Assembly (NCBI GenBank): GCA_020746105.1
Contig: CM036618.1
Span: 125,912,191-125,976,190 of the forward strand
Direction: 5' to 3'
Source of the DNA: Trogon surrucura
Taxonomy: Eukaryota; Chordata; Aves; Trogoniformes; Trogonidae
Length of the DNA stretch: 64,000 nucleotides
Part shown: positions 42,251 to 50,400 of the stretch, in pieces
How positions within the stretch are numbered: position 1 is the first letter of the stretch
How the letters are laid out: every line of letters starts with the position of its first letter
Made by a program: the position numbers and the translations under genes
The notes under the pieces: model-generated
Seen by the model: only the letters and a program-made list of their open reading frames with translations
Databases searched by the model: none
Told to the model about the DNA's origin: nothing

Positions 42251-42424
42251 ACAACGAAAAGAAGAGGGGATTCAGCGAAGGAGTTCAGGTCCTATGCAGT
42301 GAGGACGGCGATAAGAGTAGCCCGACGGAAAGGCGCTCCGAGCCCTGAGTGACCGCATCGGCGAGCTCAGCTGATACATGCTGCCGAGACCTTGGAAAGC
42401 TGCAACAGCGCTGACGTTTAAGGT
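42251..42424 (+). other. Retroviral 5' leader
   Basis: These 174 bases lie between the primer-binding site and the gag start codon. The sequence is GC-rich with several short inverted segments. In related viruses this interval carries the dimerisation and packaging signals and the major splice donor, but I did not identify individual elements. It matters here because a defective genome copied in trans must retain packaging function. Confidence 0.7.
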
Positions 42425-43195
42425 ATGGAGAGGCAAGCAGCATATGACTTATTTACGACCTTTTTAGAAAAAAGGCAGATTAAGGGGTTAAATTTGCAGA
42501 AGGATTTACCAGGACTGTTAGCGTTTGGGTATGCGAAAGGATGTTTTACAAATCCCCATACAGTCCACGAGTTATCAGAGTGGAGGAAATTTGGGGATAT
42601 ATTGTGGGATTTGACTCTGCAGGATGATAAGACGGCGATTAAATTAGGAAAGATGTGGCAGGTAGTGCAGAATGAGTTACTACAGTATCAAGCAGAAAAA
42701 ACAGCGGCTCAAGAAGCAACAGCCGCACAACAAAAGAACAGGTCCTATGATAGAGAACTGACAGGGGGAATACCGTTACCACCTCGAATTTCCAAGATGG
42801 CTTTACCACCCCTACGTCCAGTAAATACTGAAACCGAGACAGAGCCTAGTTGTTGTCCAAAACCCTCGGCCCCCCAACCTCCTCCTGGGTGGCCGCCTCC
42901 GCCACCGCCTTCTCTGCTTGTGCAAGAGCCATCACCAGACAATTCCCAGAGCACCAGTGAGCCGATCCCTGGGGCAAAAGCTGACCTAGTGGGGGCCCTG
43001 GCGAGGGGACGTCGGGAGGCATGGGCTGCTCTAGCGAGAGATAGCATGAACAGGGGGGATGATTGGGCCACTCAGACAGCGACACAGTTGGCTTGTCTGG
43101 TTACGTTTCAGCAGGCTGATGGGGGAGGATATTTAGCTGAAATTCACCCACTAGCAGCTGCGAGCTACTGTAAGTCAGTTTGGGGCAACGAGTGA
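42425..43195 (+). pseudogene. gag: Proviral gag, matrix to capsid start (frameshifted)
   Basis: This 256-codon open frame starts at the first ATG after the leader. The first ~95 residues form a helical, basic matrix-like domain. About residues 115-190 are a proline-rich spacer with runs such as PPPGWPPPPPPS, the position where retroviruses keep late-budding motifs, although no canonical PPPY or PTAP is seen. The segment ending near residue 256 is rich in Gln and Ala and appears to be the start of the capsid. The frame then hits TGA at 43,193-43,195, while the capsid continues in another frame (the next entry), which is open from at least 43,161. A frameshift therefore lies at about 43,150-43,195. 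In the family, gag proteins drive particle assembly. This copy cannot make a full precursor without the shift being bypassed. Confidence 0.85.
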
Positions 43196-43208
43196 GCCTG
43201 TAAAACAA

Positions 43209-43889
43209 ATGTTAGATTACTTATGGAGCACACAGGTATTGCTACCATCAGATTGTAAAGGGATAGCAAAGCTGATATATACACAGCATCAACAATTGAT
43301 TTTTAATGCGCATTGGCAGGGGCTTGTTAATGAAGCTGTGGCAGTGCAGAGGCAGACAGGTGATCCGTTGCATGGAGTAACCATAGAGGAGCTTATGGGT
43401 TTGGGTCCTTACTTTAATACAGAGGCTCAGGCATTGCTGGGACCAGATAAGTGTAGGGAGGCTATGAGATTAGCGCGACTCGCTATGGATCGGGTCAAGG
43501 AGCCAGGAGGGATACCATTTTATATGTGGGTGAAACAAGGTAGAGAGGAATCGCTGGAAGCATTTGTCGATAAAGTAGCAACAGCAATAGAAAAGGCAGG
43601 AGTGCCTGAATATATGAGGGGAGCCTTACTAAAACAATGTGCTCTTCAAAATGGAAATGCAACTACTAGAAGCATTATAAATACACTGGGACCTCATTGG
43701 AGTATAGAGGAAGCACTAGAAAAAGCAGCAACAATGCCCACAGGGCATCAAGCTTTCCTGGTAGATGCTATAAAAGAGCTAGGTATTGGGTTGAGAAAGC
43801 AAGCAGAGGCTTCGCAAAATCAGGTGCTGGCAGCTCTTGCTCCTCTCCAAGCGTCCACAGCAATTAATCGGCAGTCACAAGGAAATTGA
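43209..43889 (+). pseudogene. gag: Proviral gag, capsid portion
   Basis: A 226-codon frame continues the capsid in a different frame from the upstream gag block. The key landmark is the major homology region near residues 110-122. It has Gln110, Gly111, Glu114 and Phe119 in the QG-x2-E-x4-F spacing shared by orthoretroviral capsids. The residues before it are the helical N-terminal capsid domain; those after it are the C-terminal domain and a short spacer. The ATG at 43,209 is only the first in frame; the real capsid has no start of its own. The frame ends at TGA (43,887-43,889) just before the nucleocapsid zinc knuckle. No protease or polymerase frame follows. Confidence 0.88.
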
Positions 43890-43892
43890 CTT

Positions 43893-43940
43893 AAATGTTT
43901 TTGATGCGGGGGCTCCGGTCACATACGAAAGGATTGTACT
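43893..43940 (+). pseudogene. Nucleocapsid remnant: one CCHC zinc knuckle with a stop
   Basis: In the capsid frame the codons from 43,896 to 43,937 give Cys-X2-Cys-X4-His-X4-Cys: Cys codons at 43,896, 43,905 and 43,935, His at 43,920. The second X2 position is a TGA stop (43,902-43,904), and another TGA (43,887) precedes it. This is the first nucleocapsid zinc knuckle, which binds genomic RNA. The sequence departs from retroviral character a few bases after the last Cys, so the second knuckle, protease and polymerase are all missing. The break point is the 5' junction of the captured host segment. Confidence 0.8.
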
Positions 43941-43944
43941 GCCG

Positions 43945-44209
43945 CACGCGCCTGACGTCCACCTGGCCCTGCACGTCCTCTCGGCTCCCTGCATCGCCGC
44001 CGGACCACTGCCCTCCGCCGCCCCACACCCTCCCGGGGAACCGCCGCCGCCGAGCCGCCACCGCCGCTGCCCGTCTTTGCCCAGCCGCCCTGCGCCTCCT
44101 GCCCGCTTGGCTTCAGGGTGGACCCCTTCACCGACTATGGCTCGTCCCTCACCGTCTCACTGCCCGCCGCCCTCCAGCTGCACCAGCCCTTCCAGATCAT
44201 CCTGCTTAT
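43945..44209 (+). pseudogene. RNPEPL1: Captured host gene fragment, RNPEPL1 exon 1-like
   Basis: About 265 bp of very GC-rich sequence lies between the nucleocapsid and envelope remnants. In the frame of 44,052-44,209 it encodes a proline-rich stretch and then CPLGFRVDPFTDYGSSLTV, followed within 20 residues by LHQPFQIIL. This matches what I know of the N-terminal region of RNPEPL1, an M1-family aminopeptidase-like protein; the human version has nearly the same DPFTDYGSSLTV and HQPFQ blocks. Earlier bases (43,950-44,040) continue the similarity in another frame (LALHVLSAP), so at least one indel lies near 44,040-44,055. The catalytic zinc motif of M1 peptidases is encoded by later exons and is absent. 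High GC and sharp borders show capture from a host transcript or gene. Related M1 genes (RNPEP, LTA4H) are less likely because their equivalents of the motif differ. Confidence 0.78.
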
Positions 44210-44452
44210 AGAAATCTACAGCTTAACGTATATAACCGCACTCGCAAAACACGAGATATAAAAGGCATTGGTCCAGACTGTGACTCTCGGGTACAGATAT
44301 CTTCCTTAGGAGCTGCAGTTTCTATGGCCTTTTTTGCGCCAGGCCTAATTGGTGCTGAAAATTGGCGAAATATTAAGCGTTTAGCCTGCTTTGCAGTTCA
44401 AGAATTTAACATTACTTCTAACATTTTGACCGATTTGATGCATGATGTGACA
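44210..44452 (+). pseudogene. env: Envelope remnant: end of surface subunit and N-terminal part of TM
   Basis: From about 44,210 the translation changes to an AT-richer frame with a basic, cleavage-like stretch (arginine/lysine-rich near 44,235-44,255). A Cys-bounded hydrophobic, Ala/Phe-rich segment (about 44,275-44,350) follows and resembles an internal fusion peptide. A helical heptad-repeat start ends at 44,452. This is the order seen at the surface/transmembrane boundary of alpharetroviral envelopes. Nearly all of the surface subunit is missing, replaced by the host fragment. The frame is then broken by the inserted block at 44,453-44,842, and the rest of TM resumes in the same frame at 44,843. 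It cannot encode a working envelope. Confidence 0.8.
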
Positions 44453-44842
44453 AAAAGGGGGAATTGTTACAGAATGGCTAAGTGAGCAAGGTCATGGCTC
44501 AATGGAGGAATTGTACAAGCAGTCTGCAGTGTAAAAAGAATGGGAAAGTACCGAAGGATTGCAAGCAAAAAGCAAGGACATCACGACCTTGAGAGTGGCA
44601 CAGACAACTCTTGCGGGACTTGGAACAGTGAGAATGAGGGAGATCCTGGACCAGAATGACTGTAAGAGGAAGGCTTATGCAAATTATAGGATTAAGAATG
44701 TAACCAATCATAAGAGTAATAGTGACCAATCTAACCAATCATGTATGCTTAAGTTGACGTAATCAATTTGTAAAGAGTATAAGAATGGAACACTGGAAAT
44801 AAAGATTGGAGCTTGCTTTACTAATCATATTGATTGCGCGCA
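44453..44842 (+). mobile_element. Inserted PPT plus LTR-like block (390 bp) within env TM
   Basis: The block interrupts the TM reading frame and has the anatomy of a retroviral 3' end. A purine run AAAAGGGGGAA is followed by TGTTACAG at 44,465 and the block ends GCGCGCA at 44,842, giving a 378-bp LTR-like unit with TG...CA ends. Inside are CCAAT boxes at 44,704, 44,726 and 44,735, TGACGTAA near 44,756, a TATA-like TATAAG at 44,778-44,783 and AATAAA at 44,798-44,803. The sequence is unrelated to the provirus's own LTR. I see no target duplication at its edges, and a true solo LTR should not carry a polypurine tract. Recombination between two viral RNAs is therefore as likely as insertion. Its 390-bp length is a multiple of three, but stops inside it break the frame. 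Confidence 0.65.
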
Positions 44843-45225
44843 AGTTTCAAAGTGGCCGTACTGCAAAATCGCGCTGCTATTGATTTTTTGTTGCTAGCCC
44901 AAGGCCATGGTTGTACTGAATTTGAAGGTATGTGTTGTTTAAATTTGTCTGATCACAGCAATAGTATACATGCTCAAATTCAGAACTTACGTGAGAAGTT
45001 CAAGGAGATTACCGTTTCGTCTAGCTGGCTTGATAACTGGCTGTCATCATGGGGAATTAGTGGCTGGCTTTTCGATCTTATCAAACATGGAATAATTATT
45101 GCGTTGGTGATTTTGCTTATATTAATGCTTTTGCCGTGCTTGTTGCAATGTATTCAATCCTTTATAACTAGGACAATGAATAGATTTACTGCTTCACTTA
45201 TGGTTGTTAAAGAAAACTGGGGAAA

Positions 45226-45250
45226 TGTGGAGAATATTGTGGAAACATGG
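45226..45250 (+). repeat. 3' LTR, first 25 bp (before nested insertion)
   Basis: These 25 bases are identical to the start of the 5' LTR, beginning TGTGGAGA. They follow a short purine-rich tract (AAAGAAAACTGGGGAAA) that serves as the likely polypurine tract. The remaining 374 bp of this LTR lie beyond the nested solo LTR, at 46,445-46,818. The summed length, 399 bp, equals that of the 5' LTR. Confidence 0.92.
45246..45250. repeat. Target-site duplication CATGG, left copy
   Basis: CATGG precedes the TGTTTTGG start of the nested LTR and recurs at 46,440-46,444 directly after its CA end. The intact 5' LTR has CATGG only once at this point, which confirms that the second copy came from an integration. 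Confidence 0.92.
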
Positions 45251-46439
45251 TGTTTTGGTTTGGCCTGGCCAGATTTCAGCGGCGGGGGGGGGGAGCTGCA
45301 GGGTGGCTTCTGTAAGAAGCTGCTAGAAGCTCCCCAAGATTGATAGAGCCAATGCCAGCCGGCTACAAAGAGGGACCCGCCGCTGGCCAAGGCTGAGCCT
45401 ATCAGTAAGGTGATAGGAGAGGAACGCCTCTGTGAAAAAACATATTTAAGAATGGGAAAAAGAACTGCGCCATAACAGCTGGCACAGAGATGGAGGAGTG
45501 AGAATTTGTACAGACACCAAGGTCAGTAAAGAAGGAGAGGGGGGGGAGGATGAGCTCCAGGCGCCGGAGCAGAAGGAGTCCCCCGGGTCCGTGGTGAAGA
45601 CCATGGTGAAGCGGGTTGTCCCCCTGCAGCCCATGGGCGAGGTGCAGATGTCCACCGTGAGGATCACCGCGTAGATGTCCACCGAGGACTCCACGCCGTG
45701 TGGGTGGATGCCTGAAGGGGACTGTAGCCCGTGGGAAGCCCGCATCAGAGCGAGTCGCTGCCGGAACCTGTAGCCCGTGGAAGAGAGGAATGCCCACGCT
45801 GGAGCAGGTTGGCTGGTGGGACTTTTGGGACGCTGCAGGTGGCCCATGCTGGAGCAGTTTCCCCCGAAGGACTGCGCCTCAGACTCACGAGGGGTGGGCT
45901 GCCCCTCGTGAGGTGTCTCGCGTTGGGCAGTTTGTGATGAATTGCCCTTCGTGGGACGACTCACGCGGAGAAGAGAGCGTGAAGCTTGTCTCCCGTGAGA
46001 GGGACCCCACAATGGCCCTGGGGAAGAGTGAAGAGTCCTCCCCCGGAGTGAAGAAGCGGTGGAACCAACGTCGGATGAACTGACCGCAGCCCCCATTCCC
46101 TGTCCCCCTGCGCCGCTCGGGGGGAGGAGGTGGAGAAACCGGGATTGATGTTAAGCCCGGGAAGAAGGGAGGGATGGGGGGGAAGGTGTTCTGTTTAAGA
46201 TTTGTTTGCTCTTTCTTACTTCTCACTACTCCTCTCTGATTAGTTCTTTTAATAAATGTACCTAATTTCCCCAAAACTGAGTCTGTTTTGCCCGGGACGG
46301 TAAATGAGGGTGATCTCCCTGTCCTTATGTCAAACCCTGAACCCTTGGAAATATTTTCTCCCCCTGTTCAGCAGCGAAGGGGGGAGTGAGTGAGCGGCTG
46401 TGTGGGTACCTGGCGGCCGGTCAGGGTCAACCCACCACA
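45251..46439 (+). mobile_element. Nested solo LTR, ERVL-like (1,189 bp)
   Basis: The unit starts TGTTTTGG and ends CCACCACA, a rough terminal inverted repeat, and is flanked by 5-bp CATGG duplications. A TATA-like ATATTTAAG near 45,442-45,450 and AATAAA at 46,251-46,256 fix the orientation as plus. The U5-like part at 46,270-46,439 contains CTGTTTTGCCCGGGACGG and ends TCAACCCACCACA, a terminus I associate with very abundant avian LTRs. The middle has repeated GCCC(A/C)TGCTGGAGCAG-type units, also familiar from that group. The 5-bp duplication suits ERVL-like elements, but the exact family is inferred. No internal retroviral sequence is present, so this is a solo LTR left by recombination. A 216-codon antisense frame through it reflects GC-rich composition and is not treated as a gene. 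Confidence 0.85.
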
Positions 46440-46444
46440 CATGG
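46440..46444. repeat. Target-site duplication CATGG, right copy
   Basis: Second copy of the 5-bp duplication generated by the nested LTR. Together with 45,246-45,250 it lets the original 3' LTR be aligned without a gap to the 5' LTR. Confidence 0.92.
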
Positions 46445-46818
46445 TTAAAGGAGAAAGGCCATGAAGAAAGGCATCAGGAGGATACGATTAGATTAATGGA
46501 CGTGTAGTACGTGCGGGACATGGATGTGTAATACGTGAGGTATGTGGACGGGACACCATGTTTGTCCTTGAGCTAAAAAAGGTACAATAGCAGGTTGTTG
46601 AAGAAGAAACTAAGAACTGGGTAAAGTAACAAGTAAAAGCTACAAAAACTGCAAATACTGATATGACGCTAATAATATGGTAGCCAATAAGGAGCTTAGC
46701 TTTTGCAATATGTATGTACCTAATTATGAGTACTATAAATGTATGAATTGCTGAACAATAAATTTGAGACTTGTTGATCACTATAGAGTGTGCTCGTCTC
46801 CCGTTGAAATCTCCCACA
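46445..46818 (+). repeat. 3' LTR, remaining 374 bp
   Basis: This continues the 3' LTR after the nested insertion and ends CTCCCACA. It carries the same CCAAT box, TATAAAT and AATAAA as the 5' copy. Only two bases differ from the 5' LTR. The CCAAT-to-polyadenylation block remains intact, but it is separated from the first 25 bp of U3 by 1.2 kb. Confidence 0.94.
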
Positions 46819-46824
46819 GAGGAA
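46819..46824. repeat. 3' target-site duplication GAGGAA
   Basis: Right-hand copy of the 6-bp proviral target duplication, matching 41,826-41,831. Confidence 0.93.
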
Positions 46825-47149
46825 AGCTACTCAGTCTGAAGCAGTCACGTTTAGTTTTTTTTTCTGGGGTTGTTTTCTTTTTTTCCCTTGAGGCAACCGC
46901 TCTATTGTTTTTTAAATGTTTCCAGAATGACTTTAGAGCAGCATGCTTATTGCAAACTGCTGGTACATACACCTGCCTTTACATCAATCTCAATTTTCTG
47001 TTAGTGCTCACAGAAACATTTTGCTGGACACAGTAGAGTTATTACTTACATAAGCACATATGGATTATGGATGCTATATATGAATATTCCTGTAGTTTCC
47101 ATTCTGTCAGGGTATCAACATAGCTTTTATAATTACAGTATTCTAGGGC
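46825..47149. other. Host flank of the provirus, no gene seen
   Basis: AT-rich unique sequence with T-runs near 46,855-46,885. No exon or repeat is recognised between the provirus and the CR1 remnant. Confidence 0.6.
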
Positions 47150-47410
47150 TTTTAAAATAGGGTCAAGGGAGGTGATCTCACTCCCTGGCGAAACACCTGG
47201 ACTGCTGGGTCCAGCTTTGGGCTCCTCAGATGGACACGGACATACTGGAATGAGTCCACAGAGGCCACCGGGATGGCTGTGAGCTGGAGCACAAGGCACG
47301 TGCCTTTCCCCAGAGGTGCTCAGTAGAACGACGAGACACAAACAGGAACGCAGAAAATTCTGCAAGGAAAACTTTTTCATGATGAGGATGACGCAACAGG
47401 ACCAAACACA
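47150..47410 (+). mobile_element. CR1 LINE fragment, plus orientation, diverged
   Basis: The order of blocks follows the C-terminal reverse-transcriptase and 3' UTR region of CR1. A CAAGGGAGGTGATCTCACTC-like segment is followed by GTCCAGCTTTGGGCTCCTCAG and GAGTCCACAGAGGCCACCGGGATG. Next come GAGCTGGAGCAC and, after a gap, GGAAAACTTTTTCATGATGAGG. All are recognisable but carry many substitutions and an internal deletion. It is older than the provirus and differs in age and orientation from the CR1 at 13,780. It carries no intact frame. Confidence 0.78.
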
Positions 47411-50400
47411 GAGCAGTGCTGCAGTTGGTAAGGGGTGACCAACGCACAGGGATGAACCTTGCTACGGTCCAGCCCGAGTTTGGTCCTCGCAGCTCCCTGC
47501 TGGCACTCAGCCGCCCGCACATGCCAGGGCCAATGGCAGCAGCTTCCACTGCAGATGACTACAGACCGCTCCTATCCTGTTTACTTGTTAGGAATTGTTA
47601 CAACTTTTGTCCACGAGAAAATTTGTCTTCCAGATTAGGATTTTTTACTGTTCCTTCTATGGTTTCTTTGATGGGGGAAGAAAACATCGCAAAGATGATT
47701 ATTCAGGGCAGCATACCAGGTATACCCGATTAAATTGTGGTAACACCTCCTCTGTTCACCAGTGGCTTGTCAAGGTCCTCAGGTCCCTGACCTCTTTCCC
47801 TCTGCCATCACAGGCAGTCAGGCCCCAATTTGTAATCACCGGGCAGACTCACTCTGGCAGACACCTTAATTATAGCCACATGCTATTGGGGTCAATGCAG
47901 AATTTGGAGACGGAGCTCCAGGTAACATATGGCATAATTTATGACTACAGAAATATACTGGTGCCTTCCTGCCCTTCTCCCTGTCTGCCCAGTTAAGCGC
48001 ATAGCTGCAAAACACAGTACAAATCAAGCCCAAACAACTCTTTCCAAGTGGGTGAAGGACGGTGGCAGCTCTGCTTTGCCACATCGTGTTGTCTCGGGAC
48101 AAGCTGGTCAGGCTCTCCCCACAGAACGCAGTAAGGGTGCACCTGAACTATGGGGACTGCTGGCCCTTCCTGACGGCCTGTGGTGCCTTCAGATACAGAG
48201 CAGATATCATCCTGTACGGAAACAAACAGTAACGTGCTAATTATGTGGCTTCAGCCTTCTAGTGAAACCATCTCAGATTATACTACCTTCAACATCTATT
48301 TACTTTTTCCCTTGGTGTTAATTAATGAGATTTATTCAGACGAGATTTAATCTCTCATTATTTTACCTTTTCTCTCCCTTTTTAAAGTTACTAACAAAAC
48401 AATTAAGATTAACAAATTAACCGCAATTTCTAGCTATAATTAACCTCTGGAAGGCAAAATCTTCTGTTTTGTTTAACACGTACACATAATTTATGTACTG
48501 TGAGTAAACGAAGAAGTTTTGAAGTCCTCTTAGCTACAGGTTACCTCATCCGGACACAAGATGCTCCACTTGCCTGCAGGGAGCAGACCATCCCAAAGGA
48601 GCATGTTTTACTTCGAAATTACCCATTCAGATGCCACTGAATGCCAAGATATAAATAACCAGTTTGGTCACAGACCTTTTTGCTTTTGATTTTCCTTTGG
48701 GTTCTCCTTTTAACTGTTTGGTACCAGTACCCTGATCAAGAAAGCCAAGAAACTGTGCTGGGAACCGTACCAAGAGATATACACTGCCTGTTGGGCATCA
48801 CAGCAGAAAACAGATTTTGCTTGGAAGAGCACGATGCCATCGGCAACACCCTCTCAAGGCACCACACCATGAACTAACCTCAGTGCCACTTGTTACAGTG
48901 ACCCTCAAACAAAGCCGGGTGTGCACACGTGTGTACCTGCACGCAGAGCCACAGAGCACGTACGAGCATAAAAAAAACAAGAGGAGTGTAAAAGTCACAA
49001 CAAACAAAAGAACACACCGCTTTAACGTCAGTGTAAGGTAAGAACACACAAGAATGCTTGTAAAGGCAGCTTAAAAATGAATTTCATAATCTGCTGTGAT
49101 TGAAGGGAAGGCCTTACTCAAGACATCATTCATCTTGCACTTAATCGTAAGCACATGCTGGGGTTCCAGCCTGAAGCAAGGAGTTAAATTCTCCAATTAT
49201 TTCACAGGATTAGAACTATTTTTTTTTCCCCAGGAAACGCAGTGTTATTGCGAAGCCCATCTAGACATGCTATTTCATAATTAATACTAAATAAAAAGTG
49301 AATTCTCTCCTTTGTTTAAATAGTTTGCTTTGGCTCAGCTAGAAGCAGCAATTAGCAAGACAGCCTCCCCGAACATATTTGATCTGTTACAGGGTTTCCC
49401 GCTGTGTTTCAGAAGAACAATCCTGATTTCACACCATCTATGGGGTTTACATTGGCTGGATGTGCTATAATTAAAATGATCTTCTTTTTTCCCCTCTCCC
49501 AACCCAAAAGCTCTGTATATATGCTTGTGGTTTTTTGTGGAGAGGCCCGCACACAGCTAATTTAGGAGTTTTGTTGATTTACACTACAAAGGGAACTGGT
49601 AAAGAGCAGAAGAGCTCACTGTTTGTAGTTGGTGCAGAAATTGGGACCTGTTAATTGTGTTATAGGTCCACTTTATTAGTGAGAGTAGAGGAACAGTTCC
49701 CATGGAAACTTTTCCGTGTTTCACTGTGTGCTTTCCTGGGGATTTTCAAGGTTGTGTAGGGTGGGCTCTGGGGCTTTCTAAACGGGCACATGCAGCAGCC
49801 TGTCAACACTTTCCCTGCAGCAGGTGGAGAAAAAGAATGTATTTTTAGATTTCATATTGATGTTCAAGCCAATTCCCACCACTCTTGACAACAAACCAAA
49901 TCCTACTTCGAAAGGCCACCTCAAAACCCAAGAGAGTGTTTTCCTTTCACTTTCTGACCTTTACGCTTAAGCCATGAGTGATGCTATGGTTTAACAGAGC
50001 TCAGCACACTTGCCTGAGCCAAGATGTCCTCGTGTCACTAGGGACTTTGAAAGCTTCTCGAAGAAAATAAAAATAAAAAGCCATCCACCCCTTCCTACTC
50101 TATAGGCCCAGGGAGCATTACTGCTCACAGGCCAACTCTGTCCCCTGGCACTTATCAACAGCAATGCTAAAAAAAAAAAAAAAAAAAAAAAGGAAGAATT
50201 AAACTAAACACACATGTGAAAACATTAAGCCACTTTCTCACACAGCCCTTCCCCCAGGCCTCTATGATTGCCACACACACAAGTGAATTGCACCAAGATT
50301 CACCTGCAGCCTTGATCCCCCTCCCCCTTCCCTTTGTCCTCTTTCTTTCCCCAGTCTGGGGATGAGTTCCCAATCTTATTTCTTCCTTTACTTTTTCATG

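Larger units (their letters stand above)
44843..45250 (+). pseudogene. env: Envelope remnant: C-terminal part of TM
   Basis: The frame resumes with a conserved helical loop region. It then has a Cys-X6-Cys-Cys motif (Cys codons at 44,912, 44,933 and 44,936), the disulfide motif that links surface and transmembrane subunits in gamma- and alpharetroviral envelopes. A membrane-proximal, Trp-rich stretch follows. The hydrophobic membrane span lies at about 45,091-45,150, with cysteines at its inner edge, followed by a short cytoplasmic tail. The last codons overlap the first 25 bp of the 3' LTR. In the 5' LTR the same frame stays open for 28 codons of U3. In this copy it instead reads into the nested solo LTR and stops at about 45,341. 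This is the C-terminal half of the protein whose N-terminal half ends at 44,452. Confidence 0.85.

Noticed and set aside
43837-44211. 124-codon frame and the overlapping 196-codon frame across the host segment
   Set aside because: They are composite frames created by GC-rich captured sequence; the RNPEPL1-like motif lies in the third frame, and part of the larger frame is just the env remnant.
45446-46096. 216-codon antisense frame in the nested solo LTR
   Set aside because: It is driven by GC-rich LTR composition, runs antisense to LTR signals, and resembles no protein.
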